From positions 1-64,000 of the forward strand of contig JAFGIP010000087.1 in the NCBI GenBank assembly GCA_016929525.1: 64,000 bases of DNA, given 5' to 3'. Positions 56,476-64,000 of the stretch are shown in pieces. The notes under the pieces are model-generated. The model saw only the letters and a program-made list of their open reading frames with translations. It was not told the DNA's origin and did not search any database. Each line of letters starts with the position of its first letter. The stretch's first letter is position 1. The position numbers were made by a program, and so were the translations under genes. The stretch comes from Bacteroidales bacterium. GTDB taxonomy: Bacteria > Bacteroidota > Bacteroidia > Bacteroidales > UBA10428.

Positions 56476-56492
56476 CGCAAAATTGATACGTT

Positions 56493-57899
56493 TTGGGAAG
56501 AAACAAGAAGTTGCCGATTATTGAAAATCTTAAGATTATTGATATTGCTGCTGAAGGAAAAGCAATCGGTAAAATTGATGATATAGTGGTATTTGTTCCC
56601 CAGTTGATACCAGGTGACGTTGCAGATATTCAGATTCGTAAAAAAAGAAAAAACTATCTCGAAGGCCGGTTATTGAAACTAAAAAAGAAATCACCCCTTA
56701 GAACAGATCCAATATGCAGTCACTTTGGAATATGCGGAGGATGTAAATGGCAACATCTGCCTTATGAAAAGCAACTATACTATAAACAAAAGCAGGTAAG
56801 TGATAATCTTCAACGAATTGGTAAAGTTGATTTACCTGAAATAAGACCCATTGCCGGATCAGAAAGAACACAGTATTACAGGAATAAATTGGAATTTACT
56901 TTCTCAGAAACGAGATGGCTTAGCGATGAAGAAGTAAAGTCGGATAAGGATATTCAGGAAAGAAGAGCACTTGGATTTCATATATCGGGTCGTTTCGACA
57001 GGATATTGGATATTGAACAGTGTAAACTGCAAAATGATCTGTCGAATAATATTCGTAACAGCATCAGAAATTTCACTCTCAAAGAAGATTACAGTTATTA
57101 TAACCAAAAATATAATACCGGTTTGCTGCGAAATTTAATCATTAGAAATACTGAATCAGGGCAATGGATGGTAATATTGGTATTCAGGGAGGATGAAAAA
57201 AAGCAGATCAAAAAACTGATGAAATATGTCAGCAAAGAGTTTCCGGAATTAGATTCATTATTATATATAATAAATTCAAAGTTAAATGATACTTTTTATG
57301 ATCTGGATTTTGTTTGTTACCAGGGTAAAGATCATATTATAGAGGAACTGGACGGACTGCAATTTAAAATTGGCCCAAAATCATTTTTTCAAACCAATAC
57401 ATTACAGGCAGCCGAATTATACAGAAATGTACTTGATTTTGCCTCACCTAAAAAAACAGATCTGATTTTCGACCTGTACACAGGAACCGGGACTATTGCA
57501 CTTTTTCTTGCCAGATATTGTAAACAGGTAATTGGAATTGAATACGTAAAAGAAGCTATTGATGATGCTGTTGTAAATGCAGACATAAATAATATTAAAA
57601 ATGCGCAATTTTTTTTCGGTGATATCAATGATATACTGACAAGTGCACTCATAAAAGAATATAGCGAACCGGATATTATTGTCACTGATCCTCCCCGTGC
57701 AGGAATGCATGCCGGTGTTATTCAAAAACTAATTAAAATCGCACCTAAAAAAATCGTTTATATAAGTTGTAATCCGGCAACTCAGGCTAGAGATATTCAT
57801 CTATTAAAAGACGATTATAAAGTTAAAGCAATACAGCCTGTAGATATGTTTCCCCACACACATCATGTGGAGAATGTGGTTCTTCTTGATCGTAATTAA
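56493..57899 (+). CDS. 23S rRNA (uracil-C5)-methyltransferase, RlmD family
   Basis: RumA/RlmD-type methyltransferase, 468 residues, that makes m5U in 23S rRNA. Start is TTG (MGRNKKLPIIENLKII, which matches the Bacteroidota family N-terminus). Order: TRAM domain (about 10-65), an iron-sulfur site with C75, C81, C84 (CSHFGICGGC) and a fourth cysteine near 177, and the SAM-binding domain with FDLYTGTGTIALFLA near 330 and the catalytic loop DPPRAGM and YISCNPATQARD (cysteine nucleophile) near 400-430. The exact target uridine is not known. It is transcribed divergently from the ABC-F gene. Confidence 0.92.
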   Translation: MGRNKKLPIIENLKIIDIAAEGKAIGKIDDIVVFVPQLIPGDVADIQIRKKRKNYLEGRLLKLKKKSPLRTDPICSHFGICGGCKWQHLPYEKQLYYKQKQVSDNLQRIGKVDLPEIRPIAGSERTQYYRNKLEFTFSETRWLSDEEVKSDKDIQERRALGFHISGRFDRILDIEQCKLQNDLSNNIRNSIRNFTLKEDYSYYNQKYNTGLLRNLIIRNTESGQWMVILVFREDEKKQIKKLMKYVSKEFPELDSLLYIINSKLNDTFYDLDFVCYQGKDHIIEELDGLQFKIGPKSFFQTNTLQAAELYRNVLDFASPKKTDLIFDLYTGTGTIALFLARYCKQVIGIEYVKEAIDDAVVNADINNIKNAQFFFGDINDILTSALIKEYSEPDIIVTDPPRAGMHAGVIQKLIKIAPKKIVYISCNPATQARDIHLLKDDYKVKAIQPVDMFPHTHHVENVVLLDRN

Positions 57900-57971
57900 T
57901 ACTTTTTGTTGAAAACAGGTTATGTTGATTTTAACAGATTTCAGTATCTTGTAACTATAAATTATTGCTTT

Positions 57972-58388
57972 ATGGGAGGCTTTTTCCATGGAATATTTCA
58001 GTTCTTCTTCCTTGTAGGGTATATAATTCTGTTTATAGTTTCAATAATTATATTGCGTCCGTTCAGAATTCATAAGCGTCGGAGAAATTCAACCATTTCA
58101 CTTAAAATCAGCTATTTACTTTTCCTCGCATTATTTCTGGTTTTTACATATATGTTATTGTTTGGTAAGAAAGTAGTAATAGAGAATGATCAACCCTATG
58201 ATAGCATATTCAATCTTTATTTTCTGATTTTTTTATCTGCCACGATTGTCCCCAATGTGGGTATAATGATTCGAAGAAGGATAAAAAAGAACCGTGTAGA
58301 GTATAATATTATATTTACTATTGTGAACCTGTTATATGCCTTTTATCTGTTATTTCTGATTACAACAGGTCAGTGGGCACTTCTATAA
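57972..58388 (+). CDS. Small integral membrane protein of unknown function
   Basis: 138 residues from the ATG at 57972 (an upstream TTG frame adds 22 residues). Four predicted membrane helices: FFFLVGYIILFIVSIIIL, ISYLLFLALFLVFTYMLLF, NLYFLIFLSATIVPNVGIM, and FTIVNLLYAFYLLFLITTG. A basic loop IHKRRRNS and RIRRRIKKN-like segments flank helix ends. No family recognised. It follows rlmD by 72 bp and converges with the gene at 58393, ending 4 bp away. Confidence 0.6.
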   Translation: MGGFFHGIFQFFFLVGYIILFIVSIIILRPFRIHKRRRNSTISLKISYLLFLALFLVFTYMLLFGKKVVIENDQPYDSIFNLYFLIFLSATIVPNVGIMIRRRIKKNRVEYNIIFTIVNLLYAFYLLFLITTGQWALL

Positions 58389-58392
58389 AAAA

Positions 58393-59547
58393 TTATTCTG
58401 ACATACCTTCGTAAAATTCGCTATCATAATAAATAACATTCCTGTTAACTTTAACATTCATAATTATCAAATCACGCACCAGTTCAAAGTTGTTAATTAA
58501 GTCATTGGTTAAAAACCTTCTTTCTCCCTTGGTAAATAACCAAATTCTGTTTGTATTGTCAAGGTATGCTATTGTATTCCAATCAACTCTGTAATCACGT
58601 GGAATATAACCCTCCACCTCAAAAATTTCGCCATTATAAAAAGCCTTAAAGTATTCATTTTCATTGAATGCCAATATTTTATCTTCTGCAAAATAACCTT
58701 CAGGTGCAAAACTACTTATCTCAATAATTCTACCTTTATAGAATACCTTAAATGCATCCGTGTAATCAATATAGGCAACAAAACCATCTGCTGTTTTAAA
58801 TGATTTAGGCGGGAAATTATCCAACTGATATAAATCTCCTTTATAGAATGCATGAAATGTATTATCGAGCGGGTTAATAAAAGCGACAATATCTTTTCCC
58901 GCTTTAAATTCAAAACCCTTATTAATCTGACCTCCGGTTTTAAAACCTCCACCTGGCCCAAAACCAAAGCTTTCAACGTTTTGAAGAATAGTATTATTTT
59001 CCCCGTTATAATATATTTTGAAATCATTTGTACGAGAAGAAACATATGCTATTATATTATCTCCGCTGGTTAATTTATTAATGGGATTCCCAACCAATCC
59101 GCTTTCAATATCTTCTAAATTACTATCATAATAAACTCTCAGAGATTCCAAACTCTTATCATAGAAAACAATAAGACTATCCTGAACCTGATAAGCAAGA
59201 CATCGCATTGTAAGAGTTACAGGGACTCCGTTCTGAACTACTTTAAGTTTCTCAAAAATTGAATACACAGCCAAATGATCAGTTGCACGATATCTTAAAA
59301 CGCTTCCTGCCTCAAGTTTTGTGACTATCCCTTCCCGGTACATTTTTAAATGGCCCATACTATTGATATATAAAATACACTCACCCCCAATATCATAGGA
59401 TTGTATTTTCAAATCCTCAACCTTAATATTTTTACCGTCATCAAATACATAAACCCGATCGCGATAATCGGTATATATAGCCAACTGTTGAGCTTCTATT
59501 TCTGAAAATATTGAAATGGAAATGAAAATAACAGTAAATAATTTCAT
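58393..59547 (-). CDS. Secreted repeat protein of unknown function
   Basis: 384 residues from the ATG at 59547 (MKLFTVIFISISIFSEIEA signal peptide, cleaved near QQLAIY); an upstream in-frame ATG adds eight residues. The mature chain repeats a pattern of about 35 residues: aromatic, VFY.G or AFYKG, then an acidic turn and IVAF or ILAF (DAFKVFYKGRIIEISSF; EYFKAFYNGEIFEVEGY; DIVAFINPLDNTFHAFYKGD). It looks like a beta-propeller or beta-solenoid built of short blades. It lacks a sorting domain and a lipobox, so it is probably periplasmic. No family recognised and no operon partner. Confidence 0.65.
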   Translation of the reverse strand: MKLFTVIFISISIFSEIEAQQLAIYTDYRDRVYVFDDGKNIKVEDLKIQSYDIGGECILYINSMGHLKMYREGIVTKLEAGSVLRYRATDHLAVYSIFEKLKVVQNGVPVTLTMRCLAYQVQDSLIVFYDKSLESLRVYYDSNLEDIESGLVGNPINKLTSGDNIIAYVSSRTNDFKIYYNGENNTILQNVESFGFGPGGGFKTGGQINKGFEFKAGKDIVAFINPLDNTFHAFYKGDLYQLDNFPPKSFKTADGFVAYIDYTDAFKVFYKGRIIEISSFAPEGYFAEDKILAFNENEYFKAFYNGEIFEVEGYIPRDYRVDWNTIAYLDNTNRIWLFTKGERRFLTNDLINNFELVRDLIIMNVKVNRNVIYYDSEFYEGMSE

Positions 59548-59716
59548 GAACAGAGTTTTTATATCACACATTTTGCTAAAATACGAAAGACCAGGTAAAA
59601 TATCCTGGTATAATTTTTCTGTCTGCCTCTCAGTTTGATTAGTGATATATCTATATGACGGAATTAGTTTATTTCAGAACATTCAACTATTCTAAAGTAA
59701 TTCTTCATTACTGCAA

Positions 59717-60511
59717 TTAATGATAATTGTAAGCTACCTCATCTGCTTTTCTCCAATCCTTTTTACTAACATATATATCGCTAAGCTGCCATGAAACAGA
59801 GATGTAAAAAATTGTAGACTTTTCGTAACGTGATAAATCACTTACACTAAAATCGGCACCTTCTTCACTGTTTCTGGAAACTGTGTATGAGTCATTAAGA
59901 AAATTATCGAGATAATATTTAAATTTTACATGCACACCTCCGGGCATCTGCACCCCTCCAAAAACTGAAGGAACAAAAGCTGGTGACTTACCGGAAAACC
60001 AATCGCTGTTCTTATACTTAGTACCTGAACGTTTGTGATTTTCCCAATATTTTTCTTTAAAATGTAAGGCAAATTCATATTCAACACCTCCAAAGAAGAA
60101 GATATGATCGCTAAAAGACCCAAGTTTTAACGCAAGAGGTATACCAGTATAATATTCCCTGCGAATAATTTTATAATTTTTATATAACTCCTGGTTACCT
60201 ACGTGAACAGGCAAAACCTCATCTGTTATCAAACCAACGTTTCTGATTCCAATACCAGTAATCAACCCAACATTATTGGTCATATCCCAATGTATGTATT
60301 CACCCAGGTGAAAAAAAAGTGTTAACCTGAGATTATTTGATGTCAACTCGGCATCGGGATATTCATCAATAAAACTTTGCTTAAACTGAATATCAGCCAA
60401 AGAAAAGATAACCTCCCCACTGGTGACGGGATATACTTTTTGAGCGTTTATTACTGTCACTGTAACAATTAAAACTGAAATAACCGCAATGATTTGTTTT
60501 CTGATTCCCAT
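59717..60511 (-). CDS. Outer-membrane beta-barrel-like protein
   Basis: 264 residues from the ATG at 60511 (an upstream TTG would add two residues). A signal peptide (MGIRKQIIAVISVLIVTVTVINA) precedes a beta-rich chain with alternating strands: LRLTLFFHLGEYIHW, VGLITGIGIRNVGLI, YTGIPLALKLGSFSDHIFFFGGVEYEFALHF, GGVQMPGGVHVKFKYYL, and TIFYISVSWQLSDIYV. This fits a PorT/OmpW-like small barrel. No substrate or partner is evident. Confidence 0.65.
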   Translation of the reverse strand: MGIRKQIIAVISVLIVTVTVINAQKVYPVTSGEVIFSLADIQFKQSFIDEYPDAELTSNNLRLTLFFHLGEYIHWDMTNNVGLITGIGIRNVGLITDEVLPVHVGNQELYKNYKIIRREYYTGIPLALKLGSFSDHIFFFGGVEYEFALHFKEKYWENHKRSGTKYKNSDWFSGKSPAFVPSVFGGVQMPGGVHVKFKYYLDNFLNDSYTVSRNSEEGADFSVSDLSRYEKSTIFYISVSWQLSDIYVSKKDWRKADEVAYNYH

Positions 60512-60853
60512 AGTCAAAATTTGTTTTTTATAACCTTCAAATGTATATTATATACTTTTTTATTTTATTCCGGTTCAAAAGAAAAACCAGTTTTAAGACG
60601 AGTATACTTTAAATAAGTTACAACTGAAATTTCAATATTGAGTATTTTTTAAATTTGAATAAATTCCTATTTTGAACTGACTGTATAAATTATTTATAAC
60701 TATTAAATTATATATGATTAAGAAGTTTTATTTGAAGATTTTTATAAATGAACTTGTTAATCTGCTTTAATGATTTTTGATGGACTTTTACAATAAAAAA
60801 TGGTTAATGATTTAAATCATCATTTGGTGATAACTAACATCATATTTAATAAT
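60512..60853. other. AT-rich gap, no gene seen
   Basis: About 340 bases between the beta-barrel gene and the small coiled-coil gene's promoter. Very AT-rich with runs of T and A. No open reading frame with family likeness, RNA gene or repeat was seen. Confidence 0.5.
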
Positions 60854-60884
60854 TTGATACAAGACTGACCAATTTGTAATTTTG
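60854..60884 (+). promoter_or_regulatory. Promoter of the small coiled-coil gene
   Basis: TTG at 60854-60856, a 20-base spacer, then TAATTTTG at 60877-60884, which fits the Bacteroidota TTG/TAnnTTTG consensus with ideal spacing. Transcription would start near 60890, about 40 bases before the start codon. Confidence 0.65.
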
Positions 60885-60931
60885 GTATTCTATCATTTAC
60901 ATATACGCACCCTGCATTAATATAGACTACT

Positions 60932-61138
60932 ATGCTTGAAATGAAGTATAACATCAAAAGTTTAATTTCGAGTATCTACGAGTGCCAAAAGAAGATTATA
61001 ATCAACCGCAGGTTTATTCGTGAACTTGAATCGGAAGGGCAGAGTCCCGCTCATCTCATCAGAGAAAATGAAGATTTGGAAAATCAGATTGCAAACTACC
61101 AGAGAGAGCTTCGTAAAAAGTACCAGTTCTCCTACTAA
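60932..61138 (+). CDS. Small coiled-coil protein of unknown function
   Basis: 68-residue soluble helical protein. The heptad-like stretch RRFIRELESEGQSPAHLIRENEDLENQIANYQRELRKKY (broken by a SPAH turn) suggests a helical hairpin or a dimer. No family recognised. It has its own well-formed promoter and a perfect terminator, so it is a stand-alone transcription unit rather than a chance frame. A start at the second methionine (MKYNIKS) is possible. Confidence 0.6.
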   Translation: MLEMKYNIKSLISSIYECQKKIIINRRFIRELESEGQSPAHLIRENEDLENQIANYQRELRKKYQFSY

Positions 61139-61175
61139 CTAACAGTTAATCTTGATACATATCATTAAATAAATT

Positions 61176-61206
61176 AAAGGCTGACACGTGTCAGCCTTTC
61201 TTTTTC
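61176..61206. terminator. Terminator between the small coiled-coil gene and lpdA
   Basis: AAAGGCTGACAC and GTGTCAGCCTTT form a perfect 24-bp palindrome (61176-61199), followed by CTTTTT. It can end the plus-strand coiled-coil gene and, being symmetrical, also the convergent lpdA transcript 41 bases away. Confidence 0.85.
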
Positions 61207-61240
61207 AATTTGTCCAACATGATCCGGGATTTATTTTCAA

Positions 61241-62632
61241 TTAGATATGAATAACCTCGTTATAAGCAGCTGCAGCTGCTTCCATGATAGCTTCCGACAT
61301 TGTCGGGTGCGGATGTATTGATTTAATGATCTCATGTCCTGTAGTTTCAAGGTTTCGTGCCACAACTATTTCTGCAATCATTTCTGTTACATTAGCTCCT
61401 ATCATATGGGCCCCTAATAGTTCTCCATATTTTGAATCGAAGATAAGTTTTATAAAACCGTCTTTTTGCCCGGCAGCACTTGCTTTACCCGACGCAGTGT
61501 ACGGAAACTTACCAACTTTAATTTCATATCCTTTTTCCTTTGCAGCATTCTCAGAAAGGCCTACCGATGCCACTTCTGGACTAGTATAAGTACATCCGGG
61601 AATGTTATCATAATTGACAGGTTCAGGATTTAATCCCGCTATCTTTTCAACACAGACGATTCCCTCTGCCGACGCAACATGTGCTAATGCCGGTCCGTGA
61701 ACAATGTCTCCGATAGCATAAATACCCTTAACACTTGTACGATAGTATTCATCTACTTCAACTTTTCCACTGTTTACTTTTACTCCTGCTTTCTCAAGAC
61801 CAATATTCTCAAGATTAGGGGTAATCCCCACTGCCGAAAGTACTATATCTGCTTCTAAAGTTTCTTCTCCTTTTTTTGTTTTTATTTTCACCTTGCATTT
61901 CTTATCTGAAGTATCAACCGAATTAACCGTAGAACTAGTCATTACTGTCATACCAGCCTTTTTAAAAGATCTCTCAAGTTGCCTGGATATTTCTTCATCC
62001 TCAAGTGGTACTATGTTAGGTAAAAATTCTACCAGGATAACTTTTGTTCCAATAGTATTGTAAAAATTGGCAAACTCACTTCCAATAGCTCCCGAGCCAA
62101 CAACTACCATTGATTCCGGTTGTTTATCCAATGTCATTGCTTCGCGATAACCAATTACTTTCTTTCCATCCTGCTTCAGGTTAGGCAATTCTTTCGATCT
62201 TGCTCCGGTGGCAAGTATTATATGATCAGCACTGTAATTTTCTTTCTTATTGTTGCTGCCTTTAACTTCAACAGTGCTGCCATCGATTATTGTTCCATAT
62301 CCGTTTATGTGATCTATTTTATTTTTCTTAAATAAGAACTGTATTCCTTTGCTCATTGACTCGGCAACTCCCCTGCTTCTTTTAACCATGTTGGTAAAAT
62401 CAGCTTTCACTTCTCCCTCAACAGATACACCATAATCTTCGGCATGTTTTAAATATTCAAATACCTGTGCACTTTTTAACAGTGATTTTGTTGGAATGCA
62501 ACCCCAGTTCAAACAGATACCACCCAACTCACTTTTTTCAACAACCCCTACTTTCATTCCAAGCTGTGATGCTCTGATGGCAGCGACATACCCCCCGGGA
62601 CCGCTTCCAATAACAATTAAATCATATTTCAT
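61241..62632 (-). CDS. lpdA: Dihydrolipoyl dehydrogenase
   Basis: E3 flavoprotein of the 2-oxoacid dehydrogenase and glycine cleavage complexes, 463 residues. FAD site IVIGSGPGGYVAAIRASQLG (7-26), redox disulfide C40/C45 in GGICLNWGCIPTKS, NAD site VVGSGAIGSEFANFY near 180, and the catalytic dimer-interface HPHPTMSEA (His about 443). No E1 or E2 gene is near, so it may serve several complexes. A TAACTTTG element is present upstream on the minus strand (62701-62708). Confidence 0.96.
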   Translation of the reverse strand: MKYDLIVIGSGPGGYVAAIRASQLGMKVGVVEKSELGGICLNWGCIPTKSLLKSAQVFEYLKHAEDYGVSVEGEVKADFTNMVKRSRGVAESMSKGIQFLFKKNKIDHINGYGTIIDGSTVEVKGSNNKKENYSADHIILATGARSKELPNLKQDGKKVIGYREAMTLDKQPESMVVVGSGAIGSEFANFYNTIGTKVILVEFLPNIVPLEDEEISRQLERSFKKAGMTVMTSSTVNSVDTSDKKCKVKIKTKKGEETLEADIVLSAVGITPNLENIGLEKAGVKVNSGKVEVDEYYRTSVKGIYAIGDIVHGPALAHVASAEGIVCVEKIAGLNPEPVNYDNIPGCTYTSPEVASVGLSENAAKEKGYEIKVGKFPYTASGKASAAGQKDGFIKLIFDSKYGELLGAHMIGANVTEMIAEIVVARNLETTGHEIIKSIHPHPTMSEAIMEAAAAAYNEVIHI

Positions 62633-62798
62633 ATTTGTATTTTTTTGAGTTTATATCCGTTAATATTTTTATGACAATTTTTAACTATCAATGCAATATC
62701 CAAAGTTAAATTTTATCATTAATTTTTGTTCTATAGATACGTAAAACCTCCTAAACAAAACATTGTTCAGTTAGTAACTTTTAACGGTTGGTAATATA

Positions 62799-63881
62799 TC
62801 AAAACTGATTTTTAAAGTAGAAATCAATAATTTCCTGAGCAGCCTTAAATGAACTTATTTTTTTCTCAGAGACTTTGTTTTGCAGATCCAGGAGTTTTTC
62901 CTTTACCAGGTCGTTATTATAAAAGTTAGACTTAAGCTGATCTTCAATCGTTTCAATCATCCAGTATCTGGACTGATCATTTCTTTTATTTTGAAGATAC
63001 CCGTTTTGACGCGTAAACTTTTTATACTTAAGGATCATATCCCAGATCTCTTTTATTCCGTCATTGTTTACTGAAGAACATGTAAGAACTTCAGGTACCC
63101 ATTTCGATGGTGAAGGAGGAAATAGATGCATAGCCGATTTATACTCGGCTGCAGCTCTTTTTGCTTTTTCAGTATTGGCACCATCTGCTTTTGTTATCAC
63201 CAGGGCATCAGCCATTTCCATAATTCCTCGCTTAATACCCTGCAATTCATCACCTGCACCCGCAAGCATAAGTAATAGAAAAAAATCGACCATTGAATGA
63301 ACTGCAGTTTCAGATTGCCCTACCCCAACAGTCTCAACAAAAATCACATCGAAACCTGCTGCCTCACAAAGAAAAACCGATTCCCGTGTTTTTCGTGCCA
63401 CTCCGCCAAGTGTTCCGGCAGATGATGAAGGTCTGATAAAAGCATTCTGCTGAACAGAAAGAGATTCCATACGTGTCTTATCACCAAGTATGCTTCCTTT
63501 CGATCGTTCGCTACTTGGATCAATGGCTAAAACGGCTAGCTTATTTCCTTTTTGTATCAAATGCATCCCAAGAGAGTCAATAAATGTACTTTTACCTACA
63601 CCCGGAACACCGGTTATTCCTATCCTTATTGAATTACCTGCATGAGGCAAACACTTTTCGATAATCTGTTGTGCTTTATCGCGGTGCTCTTTCAGGTTGC
63701 TCTCAGCCAATGTAATTGCCTGCCCTAATGTAGAACGATCGCCTTTCAGGATTCCATCAACATATTCCGGAACCGAAATTTCTTTTTTCTTTCGTTTACC
63801 GAGATTCGGATTAACCGATGGTTGCTGATTTACCCCACCAGATACTGAGAGTGCACTATCTTTTGACTGGTCATCGTTCAT
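62799..63881 (-). CDS. meaB: Methylmalonyl-CoA mutase-associated GTPase
   Basis: G3E-family GTPase (MeaB/ArgK), 360 residues, that protects and reloads the adenosylcobalamin-dependent methylmalonyl-CoA mutase. P-loop GITGVPGVGKST (88-99), then AIDPSSERSKGSILGDKTRM near 125, ETVGVGQSE near 183, and the base motif ITKADGAN near 229. The C-terminal helices (about 300-360) form the dimerisation arm. The N-terminal 35 residues are low-complexity and may not be conserved. The mutase genes are not in the window; the organism probably has propionate/succinate metabolism through methylmalonyl-CoA. Confidence 0.94.
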   Translation of the reverse strand: MNDDQSKDSALSVSGGVNQQPSVNPNLGKRKKKEISVPEYVDGILKGDRSTLGQAITLAESNLKEHRDKAQQIIEKCLPHAGNSIRIGITGVPGVGKSTFIDSLGMHLIQKGNKLAVLAIDPSSERSKGSILGDKTRMESLSVQQNAFIRPSSSAGTLGGVARKTRESVFLCEAAGFDVIFVETVGVGQSETAVHSMVDFFLLLMLAGAGDELQGIKRGIMEMADALVITKADGANTEKAKRAAAEYKSAMHLFPPSPSKWVPEVLTCSSVNNDGIKEIWDMILKYKKFTRQNGYLQNKRNDQSRYWMIETIEDQLKSNFYNNDLVKEKLLDLQNKVSEKKISSFKAAQEIIDFYFKNQF

Positions 63882-64000
63882 AAGAACTTCTTCAGTTAAA
63901 AATAAAAAGCAAAATAAGAATAAAAAAGAGAACTGCAGTAACAGGTACCCCCGAATAATTATTCTTATTTAAATTTACTGAAAGTTTAAACAGAATTTGG
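63882..64000. other. Window edge upstream of meaB, no gene seen
   Basis: 119 AT-rich bases upstream of the meaB start. Only a short palindrome, GAATAATTATTC (63953-63964), stands out. No gene is supported before the window ends. Confidence 0.4.

Noticed and set aside
56464-56492. ATG at 56464 as start of rlmD
   Set aside because: It is out of frame with rlmD and overlaps the predicted -7 element; the in-frame TTG at 56493 gives the family N-terminus.
1-64000. tRNA or rRNA genes in the gaps
   Set aside because: No T-arm GGTTCGA-type box with a matching acceptor stem was recognised by eye in any gene gap; a computed search would be needed to be certain.

Overview
The window reads as a chromosome segment of a member of the Bacteroidota, most likely an environmental Bacteroidales/Marinilabiliales-type bacterium (inferred from gene content, not from a marker gene). 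Support comes from a SusC/SusD pair with ECF sigma factor and FecR anti-sigma factor, a T9SS C-terminal sorting domain, a GWxTD protein, a PCMD-type lipoprotein, an S23-type four-helix-bundle gene, the purH-mreBCD-mrdA-rodA and gpsA-pgi arrangements, promoters of the TTG/TAnnTTTG type, and a near absence of Shine-Dalgarno sequences.

Layout. 1-8.7 kb: a small polysaccharide utilisation locus on the minus strand (sigma factor, FecR, SusC, SusD, GH71/GH99-like lipoprotein). 9-17.4 kb: a short Ssb, a zinc-ribbon protein and a lipoprotein, a large propeller sensor kinase, a hisI-hisG pair, and a PCMD lipoprotein overlapping a beta-barrel gene. 17.4-24.9 kb, minus strand: aprB-aprA-qmoA-qmoB-qmoC, a dissimilatory adenylylsulfate (APS) reductase with its quinone-linked membrane partner, interrupted by a frameshifted four-helix-bundle gene. 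25-28.2 kb: gpsA, pgi and an AcpH-like phosphodiesterase. 28.4-38 kb, minus strand: rodA, mrdA, mreD, mreC, mreB, purH, mgtE, rsmA. 38.2-48.5 kb: a SiaC-family protein, a 1207-residue secreted propeller protein, a clan GH-A glycosidase lipoprotein, small lipoproteins, a DEAD-box helicase and an unknown protein. 48.7-64 kb: a PatB/MalY-type C-S lyase, a HAMP-GAF protein, an HNH endonuclease, rlmB, a GWxTD protein, an ABC-F ATPase, rlmD, several unknown envelope proteins, a small coiled-coil gene, lpdA and meaB.

The most notable system is apr-qmo. Apr interconverts APS and sulfite plus AMP, and Qmo exchanges the electrons with membrane quinone. This is a core module of sulfate reducers and of some sulfur oxidisers, and is not an ordinary Bacteroidota trait. 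All five genes look intact and carry the expected cofactor-binding residues. No sat, dsrAB or other sulfur-pathway gene is visible in the window, so the direction of the pathway (sulfate/APS reduction, sulfite oxidation or disproportionation) is open.

No rRNA, tRNA, CRISPR array, insertion sequence or prophage was recognised. Promoters and terminators are by-eye calls. Domain and residue positions were counted from the translations; comparisons to families come from memory, without database searches.
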